Below are positions 55,400 through 64,000 of a stretch of 64,000 nucleotides of DNA, in pieces. The position numbers and the translations under genes were made by a program. Below the pieces are notes generated by a model. The model ran no database searches and was not told the DNA's origin. It saw only the letters and a list, made by a program, of their open reading frames with translations. Origin of the DNA: an uncultured Rubritalea sp. (GTDB taxonomy: Bacteria > Verrucomicrobiota > Verrucomicrobiia > Verrucomicrobiales > Akkermansiaceae); assembly GCA_937923145.1 (NCBI GenBank), contig CALAJT010000017.1, forward strand, positions 31,342 to 95,341, given 5' to 3'. Every line of letters starts with the position of its first letter. The stretch's first letter is position 1.

Positions 55400-56431
55400 A
55401 TGACTGATACAGACTACATGCACATCGCCATTGCCGAGGCTAAAAATGGACTCGGACTCACTAGCCCTAACCCATCTGTAGGTGCTGTCATAGTCAAAGA
55501 AGGCAACATTCTTGGCAAAGGCTGGCACCGAAAAGCAGGTAAGCCACATGCAGAACGTGAGGCAATAGCAAATGCGCTCAAAACTCACTCCCCTTCTGAG
55601 CTCAAAGGCTCCACTATCTACGTGACACTAGAACCCTGTTCCACCACAGGTCGCACACCAGCTTGCGTCGAAGGCATTATAGATACTGGCATCACCCGAG
55701 TAGTCTATGGCGCCACCGATCCTAATCCGATCCACAGCGGAAAAGCGGATAAACAACTTTTAGGCAATGGAATTGAAGTGCTCTCAGGTATCGAGAAAGA
55801 GGAATGTGAGCAACTCATCAAACCTTTTGCCAAACGTATCAGCACAGGACTCCCATGGGTAATCGCCAAGACCGCGATGAGTCTAGACGGCAGAATTACC
55901 CGTCCTAAAGGTGAAGGGCAATGGCTCACTGGAGAGCTCGCTCGCGAAGAAGTCCACCGTATCCGAGCAGAAGTTGACGCCATCATTGTAGGCGGAAAAA
56001 CTGTCCGCAAAGACAATCCTAACCTCACCATAAGAGGAGATGCACACCGAGCAGAAAAAAAACAACCTTGGAGAGTCGTCCTCACTGAGCACGGCAAGAA
56101 AAGCCTATCAAATGACTACAAGCTATTTTGCGATGAACATAAAGAGCGCACTATAGTCTATGAAGATCTCACACTCATTGACACACTCAAAGAACTCGCC
56201 CAGCTAGGGTGTAATTCCGTCCTACTAGAATGCGGAGGTGGACTCATGCGCCAGTTCCTAGAGCAAGAATTAGTAGATGAAGTAGCAGTCTTTCTAGCCC
56301 CTATATTCACAGGTGGCTCTAAATTTGGCTTCGGACTAGGAGATCATCTAGAACGTAGTTCGTTCCTTAGAAACCCCCGTGTTCAGACCTTCGGAGTCGA
56401 CACTCTGATCCGAGGGGATGTCAGACCCTAA
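55400..56431 (+). CDS. ribD: Riboflavin biosynthesis bifunctional deaminase/reductase RibD
   Basis: A 343-residue bifunctional enzyme. The N-terminal deaminase has the zinc motifs PHAERE and TLEPCSTTGRTPACVEGIID; the C-terminal reductase has TAMSLDGRITRPKGEGQWL and VLLECGGGLMRQFLE. It carries out the second and third steps of riboflavin synthesis. Complete, normal length. Other rib genes are not adjacent. Confidence 0.94.
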   Translation: MTDTDYMHIAIAEAKNGLGLTSPNPSVGAVIVKEGNILGKGWHRKAGKPHAEREAIANALKTHSPSELKGSTIYVTLEPCSTTGRTPACVEGIIDTGITRVVYGATDPNPIHSGKADKQLLGNGIEVLSGIEKEECEQLIKPFAKRISTGLPWVIAKTAMSLDGRITRPKGEGQWLTGELAREEVHRIRAEVDAIIVGGKTVRKDNPNLTIRGDAHRAEKKQPWRVVLTEHGKKSLSNDYKLFCDEHKERTIVYEDLTLIDTLKELAQLGCNSVLLECGGGLMRQFLEQELVDEVAVFLAPIFTGGSKFGFGLGDHLERSSFLRNPRVQTFGVDTLIRGDVRP

Positions 56432-56521
56432 AAGCATAAATAATATTTAACCGAATCACTAACTTAGTTTTAAGAGAATAAAAGTAGCGCAACTTACATC
56501 TTATTCTATATTACAACCATT

Positions 56522-57037
56522 ATGAAAAAACTAAATCAATTCAAACACCTTCTCCTGCCAGTCTTGGCGTTGAGCGTCAGTATACTCACTATTTCTTGCA
56601 GTGAAGCTAGTCCTGAGAAAAAAGCGGTGAAAGAAAAACTAACTCCACTACAGTATCAAGTCACGATGGAGAATGGCACAGAACCTGCCTTTAAAAATGC
56701 CTATTGGGACAACAAAAAGCCGGGAATATACGTTTGCATCATCAGTGGTGACCCACTCTTCAGCTCTAGAGACAAATTTAAATCAGGAACAGGATGGCCG
56801 AGCTTCAGCCAACCTCTAAAGAAAGAAGCAGTCATAGAAAAAGCTGATAATACTTACGGAATGCAGCGCATCGAAGCACGTGGTAAAAAAGCAGATTCAC
56901 ACCTCGGTCATATATTCAAAGATGGTCCAGCGCCAACAGGACTAAGATATTGTATCAACTCAGCTTCACTACGATTCGTGCCAGCGGCGGATCTTAAAAA
57001 AGAAGGATATGAAAAATTCGTAAAAGACTTTAACTAA
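56522..57037 (+). CDS. msrB: Exported MsrB (methionine-R-sulfoxide reductase)
   Basis: A 171-residue MsrB with a lipoprotein signal (LTISC, Cys26) so it should sit on the periplasmic side. Catalytic regions are [13 protein letters not shown] and [20 protein letters not shown] (the catalytic Cys is in RYCIN). Of the usual CxxC zinc pair only [11 protein letters not shown] remains, so a structural zinc is probably absent. It is co-transcribed with msrA, 15 bases downstream; the two repair the two stereoisomers. Confidence 0.92.
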   Translation: MKKLNQFKHLLLPVLALSVSILTISCSEASPEKKAVKEKLTPLQYQVTMENGTEPAFKNAYWDNKKPGIYVCIISGDPLFSSRDKFKSGTGWPSFSQPLKKEAVIEKADNTYGMQRIEARGKKADSHLGHIFKDGPAPTGLRYCINSASLRFVPAADLKKEGYEKFVKDFN

Positions 57038-57052
57038 AAATAGGATAGCACT

Positions 57053-57655
57053 ATGAAATTATCTATAATATGGATCAGCCTAATAGCTCTACTTACATCT
57101 TGTTCACAAGCAGATAAGAGTAAGCAAACCACAAACGAAGCTAAACCAGGAGACAAAATACTGACCCTAGCAGCTGGTTGCTTCTGGTGTGTAGAAGAAA
57201 TCTACCAAGAAGTGCCTGGAGTCAATGAAGCTGTCTCTGGATACTCTGGTGGTAAAGAAAAGAACCCCACCTATAAACAGGTCAGTTCTGGACAAACGGG
57301 ACACACCGAAGCAGTCGAAGTCTACTATGACGCTAAAAAAATAAGCCTCGATCAACTACTAACAATTTATTGGAAAAGCTTTGACCCCACAAATGGTAAT
57401 GGTGTAGCTCCTGACTTCGGTAAGCAATACCGACCTGTATTATTCTACAAAGACGATGCAGAAAAAAAGATCATGGAAGCTTCAAAAGCATCTTTGGCGA
57501 AGAAGTTAGGACGAAAAATAGCAGTAGAAATTTTACCTATAGAGAAATTCTGGCCAGCTGAAGATTACCACCAAGACTACGCAGAAAAGAACCCGAACGA
57601 CCGCTATGTGAGAGGTGTCAGCATACCTAGACTCAAAAGAACTCTAGGCAAGTAA
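57053..57655 (+). CDS. msrA: Exported MsrA (methionine-S-sulfoxide reductase)
   Basis: A 200-residue MsrA with a lipoprotein-type signal (LLTSC, Cys17) and the active site AAGCFWCVEEIYQEVPGV, followed by SGYSGGKEKNPTYKQVSSGQ and TGHTEAVEVYYD. Its position after a lipoprotein MsrB makes a periplasmic repair pair. The C-terminal recycling cysteines common in E. coli MsrA are not apparent, so a partner reductant or the cysteine pair in GCFWC must serve. Confidence 0.92.
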   Translation: MKLSIIWISLIALLTSCSQADKSKQTTNEAKPGDKILTLAAGCFWCVEEIYQEVPGVNEAVSGYSGGKEKNPTYKQVSSGQTGHTEAVEVYYDAKKISLDQLLTIYWKSFDPTNGNGVAPDFGKQYRPVLFYKDDAEKKIMEASKASLAKKLGRKIAVEILPIEKFWPAEDYHQDYAEKNPNDRYVRGVSIPRLKRTLGK

Positions 57656-57776
57656 ACAAATAAATCAGTTTCTGCACCATAACTTAACTTAGCACCTAAA
57701 TAGTCGGACTATGGAGTCCACCACATTTCAAACCAATTATATTATTTAAACTAGCCCACTAGTTATCAGATTTAAA

Positions 57777-57813
57777 TACCTCAGAAGGACATTCCCTCTG
57801 AGGTAATTTTTTT
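57777..57813 (+). terminator. Intrinsic terminator after msrA
   Basis: TACCTCAGA (57777-57785) pairs with TCTGAGGTA (57797-57805), an 11-base loop between them, followed by a run of seven Ts. It ends the msrBA unit. Confidence 0.85.
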
Positions 57814-57860
57814 CCTAATCTTAATTTGTTTATGATTTCTCCTCCACTTTGACTCTTTAA

Positions 57861-58459
57861 AATTGCCTCATCCGCCAGATTTCAGAAAATCCCACTTCTA
57901 TCCTATGGATACACGGAGCTCAGCCGATTAAATTCCCCAGCACATCTGGACTTGAACAAGATCTAGAACGATCACTCACTCACACTCTTATCTACAATAT
58001 AGCACTAGAAGATGGAGCCAACACAGTCCTCGAAACACTAAAAGGATTTAGAGATTTCAAAGGCGGATGCAGAGTAGTAAATGAGACCGACCTAATCAAC
58101 ATGGTAGAGGCGATCAGCCATCCAAAACCAGAAACCAACTACACATGGACGCACTCAACATCACCTCCCATAAATGGCACTAAAGCCTGGAATCAACTCG
58201 CTAGGAAATGGGCATACGAGAGCACTATTCACCATCTTGATGACCCTAAGTTCTCGACCTTGGCAGCCAGCTACCAAATAGTCACTCCACTCTCAGGCGC
58301 AGTCGTTCTAGAAACCACTCAGCAGTATATAGACACTGGGCTAGATGTCCCTGATGGAAAAATGCAGCAGGCATACCAATCGTCCCAGAGCCATCATCTA
58401 CACTGCTCATTCTCATAGGCGCATTTATGGCTACCATGCGCAGAAACCGTTGCGATTAG
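57861..58459 (+). pseudogene. Truncated, frameshifted PEP-CTERM surface protein gene
   Basis: A frame opening after the TAA at 57858-57860 reads LIRQISENP, WIHGAQPIKFPSTSG and continues through SGAVVLETTQQYIDTGLDVP, as in C-terminal parts of exosortase-sorted VIT/vWA-type proteins. There is no start codon or N-terminal domain. A one-base loss in the A5 run (58358-58362) throws the end out of frame; in the neighbouring frame it reads VPEPSSTLLILIGAFMATMR then RNR and a stop at 58459, a clear PEP-CTERM tail. So it is a 5'-truncated and shifted remnant. Confidence 0.7.
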
Positions 58460-58534
58460 TTTTCAGCTATAGTTGGCATAACTATATTAAGAAAAAAATT
58501 AGCCAAACTCGATTTCTACGGCTAAGAATAACCT

Positions 58535-61500
58535 GTGCCAAAAAAGAAAACAGCGAAGAAAGCAGCAAAGAAAATCACCGTCAAAAAGACTACCAAGAAG
58601 GTAGCCAAAAAGACTGCAAAAAAAGCGACTAAACAGGTCGCTAAAAAAGCGGTCACAAAAGCTACCAAACACAAAACGACAAAGAAGAAAAGCTCTGCTA
58701 ACTCGATCAACATCTTTGGTGCTAAGCAGCACAACCTCAAAAACCTATCGCTAGAAATCCCACATGGGGAACTCACCGTTATCACTGGACCTTCCGGCTC
58801 TGGTAAATCCTCACTAGCATTCCACACCCTCTACGCAGAAGGTCAACGTCGTTACGTGGAGACATTCTCTCCTTATGTGCGCCAGTTTCTCGACCGCATG
58901 GACAAGCCAGTAGTGGACCGGATCGATAATATTCCGCCTGCGATCGCTGTTGAGCAGAAGAACAATATTCGCACTACTCGCTCCACCGTTGGGACACTCA
59001 CGGAGCTCAATGACTACCTCAAAGTCGTCTTCCCAAGACTAGCAAGAGCTTATGACCCTAATGATGGTACAGAGATTAAGCCTGACTCTCCTTCATCGAT
59101 CATCGCTAGCCTATTAAAGAAATATCCAGACGAGAATGCCCTCATCATCTTCTCCATCCCTGCACCCACTAATTCTAGCGTAGAGGAAATTTTCCAGATG
59201 CTGGATCAGCAAGGATACCTCCGTATTTTAATCGATGGGAAAATCCACCGCACAGATGAGCCTCCGACGATTAAAAAATTCAAACAAGCCCACATCCAAG
59301 TCGTCCAAGACAGAGTCAAGCTTAACACCAAGAGCAAAGCCAGACTCCACGAAGCGATCGAAGCTGCATTATCTAACGGAAAAGGAAATGTGACTGCCGT
59401 TTGTAGTGACAGGACCAGTCAGTATTCAACGAATTGGACTAACCCTAATACAGGATTCACCCTTGCTAAACCAACTGCCGCTCACTTTTCATTCAATTCT
59501 CCTATCGGAGCCTGTGATGACTGTCGTGGATTCGGAAAAGTCATCGGCATTGATCTTCACAAGGCAATACAAGACCCGTCGCTTTCAATCAAACGTGGCG
59601 CAGTAAAGCCTTTCCAAACCGCACGTGGCGAAAAGTGCCAAGATGATCTTCTCGATGCAGCGAGAGTCAAGGGAATCTCTATCACCACACCGTGGCACCA
59701 GCTCTCTAAATCAGAGCAAACTTGGGTAATCCAAGGAGAAAATGGCGAATCTGAAGGTCTCGCGCGTAGAGGTCAATGGTATGGCGTCCGTGGATTCTTC
59801 GACTGGATGGAAACGAAGGCTTACAAGATGCATGTCCGTGTTTTCCTAGCCAACTACCGTGCCTACACTGACTGTAAGGTCTGCGATGGCACCCGACTCA
59901 AACCATACGCTCAGTGCTTCTTCCTCAACGAAAAAACTCTACCTGAGCTATGGCAGATGCCTCTAACAGAACTCAAGGACTTCTTCGAAGCTATTCCGAA
60001 TGAACAACCTAACAGCTCAACCAAACACGCTCTAACAGAAATCAAAGCACGTCTCCATTACCTCAATGAAGTGGGACTCGGCTATCTAACACTAGACCGC
60101 CCAGCCCGCACACTTTCTGGTGGTGAAATCGAGCGAGTTAATCTAACAACTTGCCTAGGAGCGGCATTGACCAACACACTTTTCGTCCTAGATGAGCCTA
60201 CTGTAGGGCTCCATTCACAAGACATTCACCGACTCATCAAAGTCATGCATGATCTCCGTGATAAAGGGAATACAGTCGTAGTTGTAGAACATGAGGAAGC
60301 TATCATGCACTCGGCTGACAACCTCATCGACATCGGTCCTAGAGCTGGTGAGCAAGGTGGAAATATAGTCGCTCAAATCAGCGATCTTAAAGCTAAAAAC
60401 CTCTCTAAAAAGTATAAGGATTCCATCACACTACCTTATCTAACAGGTGAGAAATCTATTCCTATTCCTAAGAAACGTCGCAAGGCGAAAAAGAACCTCA
60501 CCATCACTGGAGCACATCAGCATAACATCGAAAACCTCTCGGTAAAACTCCCTATCGGCATCATCACTTGCCTCACAGGTCTCTCAGGATCTGGGAAATC
60601 TACACTGGCGAATGACGTTATCTATAACAACATTCTAGATCAACTCCACCAGCCTACCGAAACACCACCAGCCTTCATCAAGAAGCTCACAGGCATCGAA
60701 CACATCGAAGCCGTAGAACGGATTGATCAGTCACCACTAACCCGAACTCCACGCTCCACTCCTGCCGTCTACTCAGGCGCCTTTGATGCCATTCGCGAAC
60801 TCTTCGCTACGCATCAATCCGTTGCTCTTAAAGCAGGTTACTTCTCATTCAACTCTAGTGATGGACGCTGCCAACGTTGTATGGGTAATGGCTTCGAGAA
60901 AGTCGAAATGCAGTTCCTCAGCGACCTCTACATCACCTGCCCCGAGTGCGATGGATCACGCTACGGCAGCAGTGCGCTCAAATACACCTACCTAGGCAAG
61001 AACATCGCAGAGACACTCCAGTTTACCGTCACTGAAGCCCTCGCTCAGTTCGAGCCACTCGATGACGATATTCAGAAAGTCAAAAACCAGAAAAACAAAA
61101 TCCAACGTGCTCTCCAGCCACTACTCGACGTAGGACTCGGCTACCTAAGACTCGGTCAGCCACTCAACACCCTCTCAGGCGGAGAATCTCAGCGTATCAA
61201 ACTCTGCCAGCTTCTCAGCAAAGCCAAAACTAAGACTCCGACCCTCAAGACTATTGATAAAATAAAGGACCTAAACGCCCTTATTAAAGATAAGAAAAAA
61301 GGTCTTAAAAATCCTTCTCCTGATCAGAAATCTACTCTCCTCATTCTAGATGAGCCGACAACTGGTCTCCATTTCACCGACATTGAAAAGCTGTTAGAAG
61401 TCTTCCAAACGCTAGCAGAATCTGGACACACACTCCTCATCATCGAGCACAATCTCGACGTCATCCGAGCAGCCGACCACATCATCGACCTAGGACCAGG

Positions 61501-64000
61501 CGCAGGAACTGACGGAGGACAAATCACCTTCACAGGCACCCCAGAACAACTAGCCAGACAAAACTCCCCATCAGGAATCGCCCTAGCACCCCTCAACAAA
61601 CAGAAAAAGGCGAAGTCCACTCATTCACAAATCGCAAATCACGCATCACAAATTAGTTTGTATGGTGCTCGCGAAAATAATCTCAAGAACATCGATATCA
61701 CCATCCCACGTGATGAACTAGTCTGCATCACAGGTCTCTCTGGATCAGGTAAATCCACCATCGCCTTCGACATCATTTTCGCCGAGGGACAGCGACGTTT
61801 CCTAGATTCCATGTCACCCTACGCACGACAGTTTGCAGGTCAGCTAGAAAAGCCAGACATTGATAAAATAGAAGGTCTCCCACCCACAGTCGCCATCGAG
61901 CAACGCGTCTCTCGTGGTGGCGGTAAGTCCACCGTAGGAACAGTCACAGAGATCTACCATTTCCTCCGCCTACTCTACGCCAAGCTCGGCACACAGCATT
62001 GTCCAGAGAGTGGATTACCTGTAGTTTCACAGACACTCGAAGCCATTCACAAGCAAGTCTCCGATTCACTCGCATCTAATAAATCCTCTCTACTCTTAGT
62101 CCCATTAGTCATTGCTAAAAAAGGCTACCACACAGACATCGTAGCCGCAGCAGAACGTCACGGAATCGCCGAAGTCATTGCTGATGGAAAACTCGTCAAG
62201 ACGACCGAGTTCACCCCACTAGCACGCTACAAAGAACACGACATTTACGCCGTCCACCCTAGCGCCACCATCGAGCACACCGCCGCCGCTCTAAAGCTAG
62301 GTCAAGACCGCTGCGCAGTAGCGATAGTTTCTAAGAAAAAGACGCTTAAAATCACCAACTACTCCACCAGCCGAGTCTCTCCTGTAACAGGAAAATCATT
62401 CGAAGAGCCAGACCCACATCACTTCTCATTCAACTCCCCTAGAGGATGGTGCAAGGAATGCCGAGGCTACGGAACCATCGTAGATGCTCCACCAGCACGT
62501 AAGAAACGCCGCAAAGCGAATGAATTTAACTCTCAAGCAGAAGAAGAGATTCACCAAGAACTCTCACACGGTAAAGGCAAAGACAAAGACGCCGTCCGCA
62601 TCCCCTGCCCGGAGTGTGATGGTGACCGACTACGATTAGAATCTCGCCACATCCTCATCCAGGGAGAGTCTATTTCTAAAATCACCTCCAAACCAGTCAC
62701 CGAAGCCATCGCTCAGCTAGAGACTTGGGGCTTCGAGGGACGTGATAAGATCATTGCTAGAGACATACTTCCAGAGATCATCCAGCGTCTAACATTTCTC
62801 AAGAAAGTAGGACTCGACTACCTCTCCATCGACCGCTCAGCCGACACCCTCTCTGGCGGAGAATCCCAGCGTATCCGACTCGCAGCTCAGTTAGGATCAA
62901 ATCTAACAGGCGTTCTCTACATCCTAGACGAACCTACCATAGGTCTCCACCCACGTGACAACGTCCAGCTCCTAGACACCCTAGAAACTCTCAAGGAAAA
63001 AGGCAACTCTCTCCTCATCGTAGAGCACGACGATGAAACTATGGCACGAGCCGACACCCTCATCAACATAGGGCCAGGCGCAGGAAAAGAAGGCGGAGAA
63101 ATAGTCCCAGCAAAAGATATCTCTAACAAATTCCCAACACCAAAACCTCCGAGAAGAGCAATACCAAAAGTCTCTGAAAAAGATGCTTGGCTAAAGGTCA
63201 ACGGTTGCACCCAAAACAACCTCAAAGACATCTACGTCCGCATCCCACTCGGTCGCCTAACCGTCATCACTGGAGTCTCAGGCTGTGGCAAGTCCTCACT
63301 CATGCGAGGCACCATCGCCAAAATCCCAACCGCAGGCGTAAAGCCAGCAGCCGTCAAACATTACAAATCACAAATCACAAATCACAAATCTACGTCAGGC
63401 TTCAGTTTATTGAAATATACGTATGAAGTAGACCAAACCCCAATCGGCAAAACATCAAGATCCTGCCCAGCCACCTACGTCAAAGTATTCGACGACATCC
63501 GCAAGCTCATGGCGCAAGTCCCCGAGTCCAGAATGCGAGGCTACACCGCCTCCAGATTCTCATTCAACAACGCAGAAGGACAATGCCCAGACTGCAAAGG
63601 CAACGGCCGCATCAAACTAGAAATGGACTTCCTCCCCACCACCTACGTCCCCTGCGAAGCCTGTGACCAAATGCGCTACAACCCCGCATCCCTAGAAATC
63701 CGCTACAACGGACTCAACATCGGAGAAATCCTCCAACTCTCCATCGCAGAAGCCGCAGAATTCTTCACCAACCACACCAAACTAGGCCGCACCCTAGGAC
63801 TCCTCAACGACACCGGACTAGGCTACCTCCAGCTCGGACAGCCCAGCCCCACCCTCAGCGGAGGCGAAGCCCAGCGCATCAAACTAGTCGCCGAACTCAC
63901 CCGCGGCCGCCTCAACATCCGCAACGTAGGACCAGCCCAGAAAAACCTCTACTTGATCGAAGAACCAACGATCGGTCTCCATGCCCAAGACGTCAACAAA
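58535..64000 (+). CDS. uvrA: Excinuclease ABC subunit A, double-length form (partial)
   Basis: An open frame of at least 1821 codons running past the window end. UvrA finds bulky DNA lesions for UvrBC. Four ABC ATP sites are visible instead of two: Walker A motifs at about residues 85 (TGPSGSGKSS), 682 (TGLSGSGKST), 1067 (TGLSGSGKST) and 1580 (TGVSGCGKSS), each followed by CxxC zinc-finger pieces and LSGGE signatures. So two UvrA units are fused in tandem, as in Chlamydia and relatives. The start is the GTG at 58535, since a TAA lies in frame at 58529. The first ~55 residues are Lys/Ala/Thr-rich, like a histone H1 tail. Confidence 0.92.
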   Translation, partial: MPKKKTAKKAAKKITVKKTTKKVAKKTAKKATKQVAKKAVTKATKHKTTKKKSSANSINIFGAKQHNLKNLSLEIPHGELTVITGPSGSGKSSLAFHTLYAEGQRRYVETFSPYVRQFLDRMDKPVVDRIDNIPPAIAVEQKNNIRTTRSTVGTLTELNDYLKVVFPRLARAYDPNDGTEIKPDSPSSIIASLLKKYPDENALIIFSIPAPTNSSVEEIFQMLDQQGYLRILIDGKIHRTDEPPTIKKFKQAHIQVVQDRVKLNTKSKARLHEAIEAALSNGKGNVTAVCSDRTSQYSTNWTNPNTGFTLAKPTAAHFSFNSPIGACDDCRGFGKVIGIDLHKAIQDPSLSIKRGAVKPFQTARGEKCQDDLLDAARVKGISITTPWHQLSKSEQTWVIQGENGESEGLARRGQWYGVRGFFDWMETKAYKMHVRVFLANYRAYTDCKVCDGTRLKPYAQCFFLNEKTLPELWQMPLTELKDFFEAIPNEQPNSSTKHALTEIKARLHYLNEVGLGYLTLDRPARTLSGGEIERVNLTTCLGAALTNTLFVLDEPTVGLHSQDIHRLIKVMHDLRDKGNTVVVVEHEEAIMHSADNLIDIGPRAGEQGGNIVAQISDLKAKNLSKKYKDSITLPYLTGEKSIPIPKKRRKAKKNLTITGAHQHNIENLSVKLPIGIITCLTGLSGSGKSTLANDVIYNNILDQLHQPTETPPAFIKKLTGIEHIEAVERIDQSPLTRTPRSTPAVYSGAFDAIRELFATHQSVALKAGYFSFNSSDGRCQRCMGNGFEKVEMQFLSDLYITCPECDGSRYGSSALKYTYLGKNIAETLQFTVTEALAQFEPLDDDIQKVKNQKNKIQRALQPLLDVGLGYLRLGQPLNTLSGGESQRIKLCQLLSKAKTKTPTLKTIDKIKDLNALIKDKKKGLKNPSPDQKSTLLILDEPTTGLHFTDIEKLLEVFQTLAESGHTLLIIEHNLDVIRAADHIIDLGPGAGTDGGQITFTGTPEQLARQNSPSGIALAPLNKQKKAKSTHSQIANHASQISLYGARENNLKNIDITIPRDELVCITGLSGSGKSTIAFDIIFAEGQRRFLDSMSPYARQFAGQLEKPDIDKIEGLPPTVAIEQRVSRGGGKSTVGTVTEIYHFLRLLYAKLGTQHCPESGLPVVSQTLEAIHKQVSDSLASNKSSLLLVPLVIAKKGYHTDIVAAAERHGIAEVIADGKLVKTTEFTPLARYKEHDIYAVHPSATIEHTAAALKLGQDRCAVAIVSKKKTLKITNYSTSRVSPVTGKSFEEPDPHHFSFNSPRGWCKECRGYGTIVDAPPARKKRRKANEFNSQAEEEIHQELSHGKGKDKDAVRIPCPECDGDRLRLESRHILIQGESISKITSKPVTEAIAQLETWGFEGRDKIIARDILPEIIQRLTFLKKVGLDYLSIDRSADTLSGGESQRIRLAAQLGSNLTGVLYILDEPTIGLHPRDNVQLLDTLETLKEKGNSLLIVEHDDETMARADTLINIGPGAGKEGGEIVPAKDISNKFPTPKPPRRAIPKVSEKDAWLKVNGCTQNNLKDIYVRIPLGRLTVITGVSGCGKSSLMRGTIAKIPTAGVKPAAVKHYKSQITNHKSTSGFSLLKYTYEVDQTPIGKTSRSCPATYVKVFDDIRKLMAQVPESRMRGYTASRFSFNNAEGQCPDCKGNGRIKLEMDFLPTTYVPCEACDQMRYNPASLEIRYNGLNIGEILQLSIAEAAEFFTNHTKLGRTLGLLNDTGLGYLQLGQPSPTLSGGEAQRIKLVAELTRGRLNIRNVGPAQKNLYLIEEPTIGLHAQDVNK
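61625..61652 (+). repeat. Heptanucleotide repeat inside uvrA (first)
   Basis: Four tandem heptamers: TCACAAA, TCGCAAA, TCACGCA, TCACAAA. They lie in frame in the linker between the second and third ATP-site regions. The unit matches that of the second uvrA repeat. Confidence 0.7.
63361..63388 (+). repeat. Heptanucleotide repeat inside uvrA (second)
   Basis: TTACAAA followed by three exact TCACAAA copies, coding a Lys/Asn/Gln/His-rich stretch right after the fourth Walker A region. The same heptamer is used at 61625-61652. Confidence 0.75.

Noticed and set aside
58499..58827. Minus-strand Phe/Cys-rich frames at the start of uvrA
   Set aside because: They are reverse images of the Lys-rich UvrA tail.
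1..64000. CRISPR arrays, tRNA or rRNA genes, insertion sequences, prophage
   Set aside because: I searched by eye for regularly spaced repeats, tRNA-like cloverleaf ends and transposase motifs on both strands and found none.

Overview
The window looks like chromosomal core sequence from a free-living, probably marine member of the Verrucomicrobia (Verrucomicrobiales; Akkermansia/Rubritalea side). The clues are PEP-CTERM proteins with the short V-PEPSST...RRR tail, a type IV pilus secretin resembling Akkermansia Amuc_1098, a double-length UvrA of the kind known in the Chlamydiae/Verrucomicrobia/Planctomycetes group, and several proteins with Lys/Ser/Pro-rich linkers. Most genes have no Shine-Dalgarno sequence and start after an A/T-rich leader. 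This assignment is an inference from protein features, not from a database search.

Layout. 1-1475: end of a ribosomal protein operon (rplP-rpmC-rpsQ-rplN-rplX), closed by a strong terminator directly after rplX. 1709-3067: two PEP-CTERM surface proteins. 3177-7495: type II NADH dehydrogenase, an SRPBCC/GyrI-like protein, ilvE, a VF530 protein and folA. 7870-12782: an AsmA-like protein, M42 peptidase, MoxR and DUF58 on the minus strand. 12885-15398: pilus secretin. 15754-17775: a ferritin-like/ATP-grasp fusion. 17868-20124: MscS and a YqjD/YqjE/YqjK-like trio. 20388-25677: leuC-mlaE-tilS facing aroA-tyrA. 25788-27654: a Lys-rich lipoprotein and a mechanosensitive-channel-like protein. 27838-28857: an orphan LuxE-like enzyme. 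28891-32107: cytochrome oxidase assembly genes (ctaB, two SCO-like proteins, DUF420). 32365-37699: nrdR, an unknown gene, a coiled-coil lipoprotein, a small LEA-like protein, a TPR protein and comEC. 38039-41671: a three-domain UPF0489/NlpC/CapA-like fusion and a broken glycan-binding-type gene. 41768-43956: two PilT-type ATPases. 44012-47778: birA, pyrE, an enoyl reductase and an exported protein. 47934-53787: RlpA, TerC, ligA and a beta-CASP hydrolase. 54124-57655: an orphan DNA methyltransferase, ribD and lipoprotein forms of MsrB and MsrA. 57861-58459: a decayed PEP-CTERM gene. 58535-end: giant uvrA, truncated by the window.

Genes that clearly work together: the ctaB/SCO/DUF420 set for haem-copper oxidase maturation; secretin plus two retraction ATPases for type IV pili (with comEC suggesting DNA uptake); MoxR-DUF58; MsrB-MsrA for repair of oxidised periplasmic proteins; and aroA-tyrA for aromatic amino acids. 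No tRNA, rRNA, CRISPR array, insertion sequence or prophage was seen. The best candidates for undescribed biology are the ferritin-like/ATP-grasp fusion (15754-17775) and the UPF0489/NlpC/CapA fusion with its broken neighbour (38039-41671). Two broken genes carry apparent single-base losses, all inside homopolymer runs, so either sequencing error or slippage must be considered.
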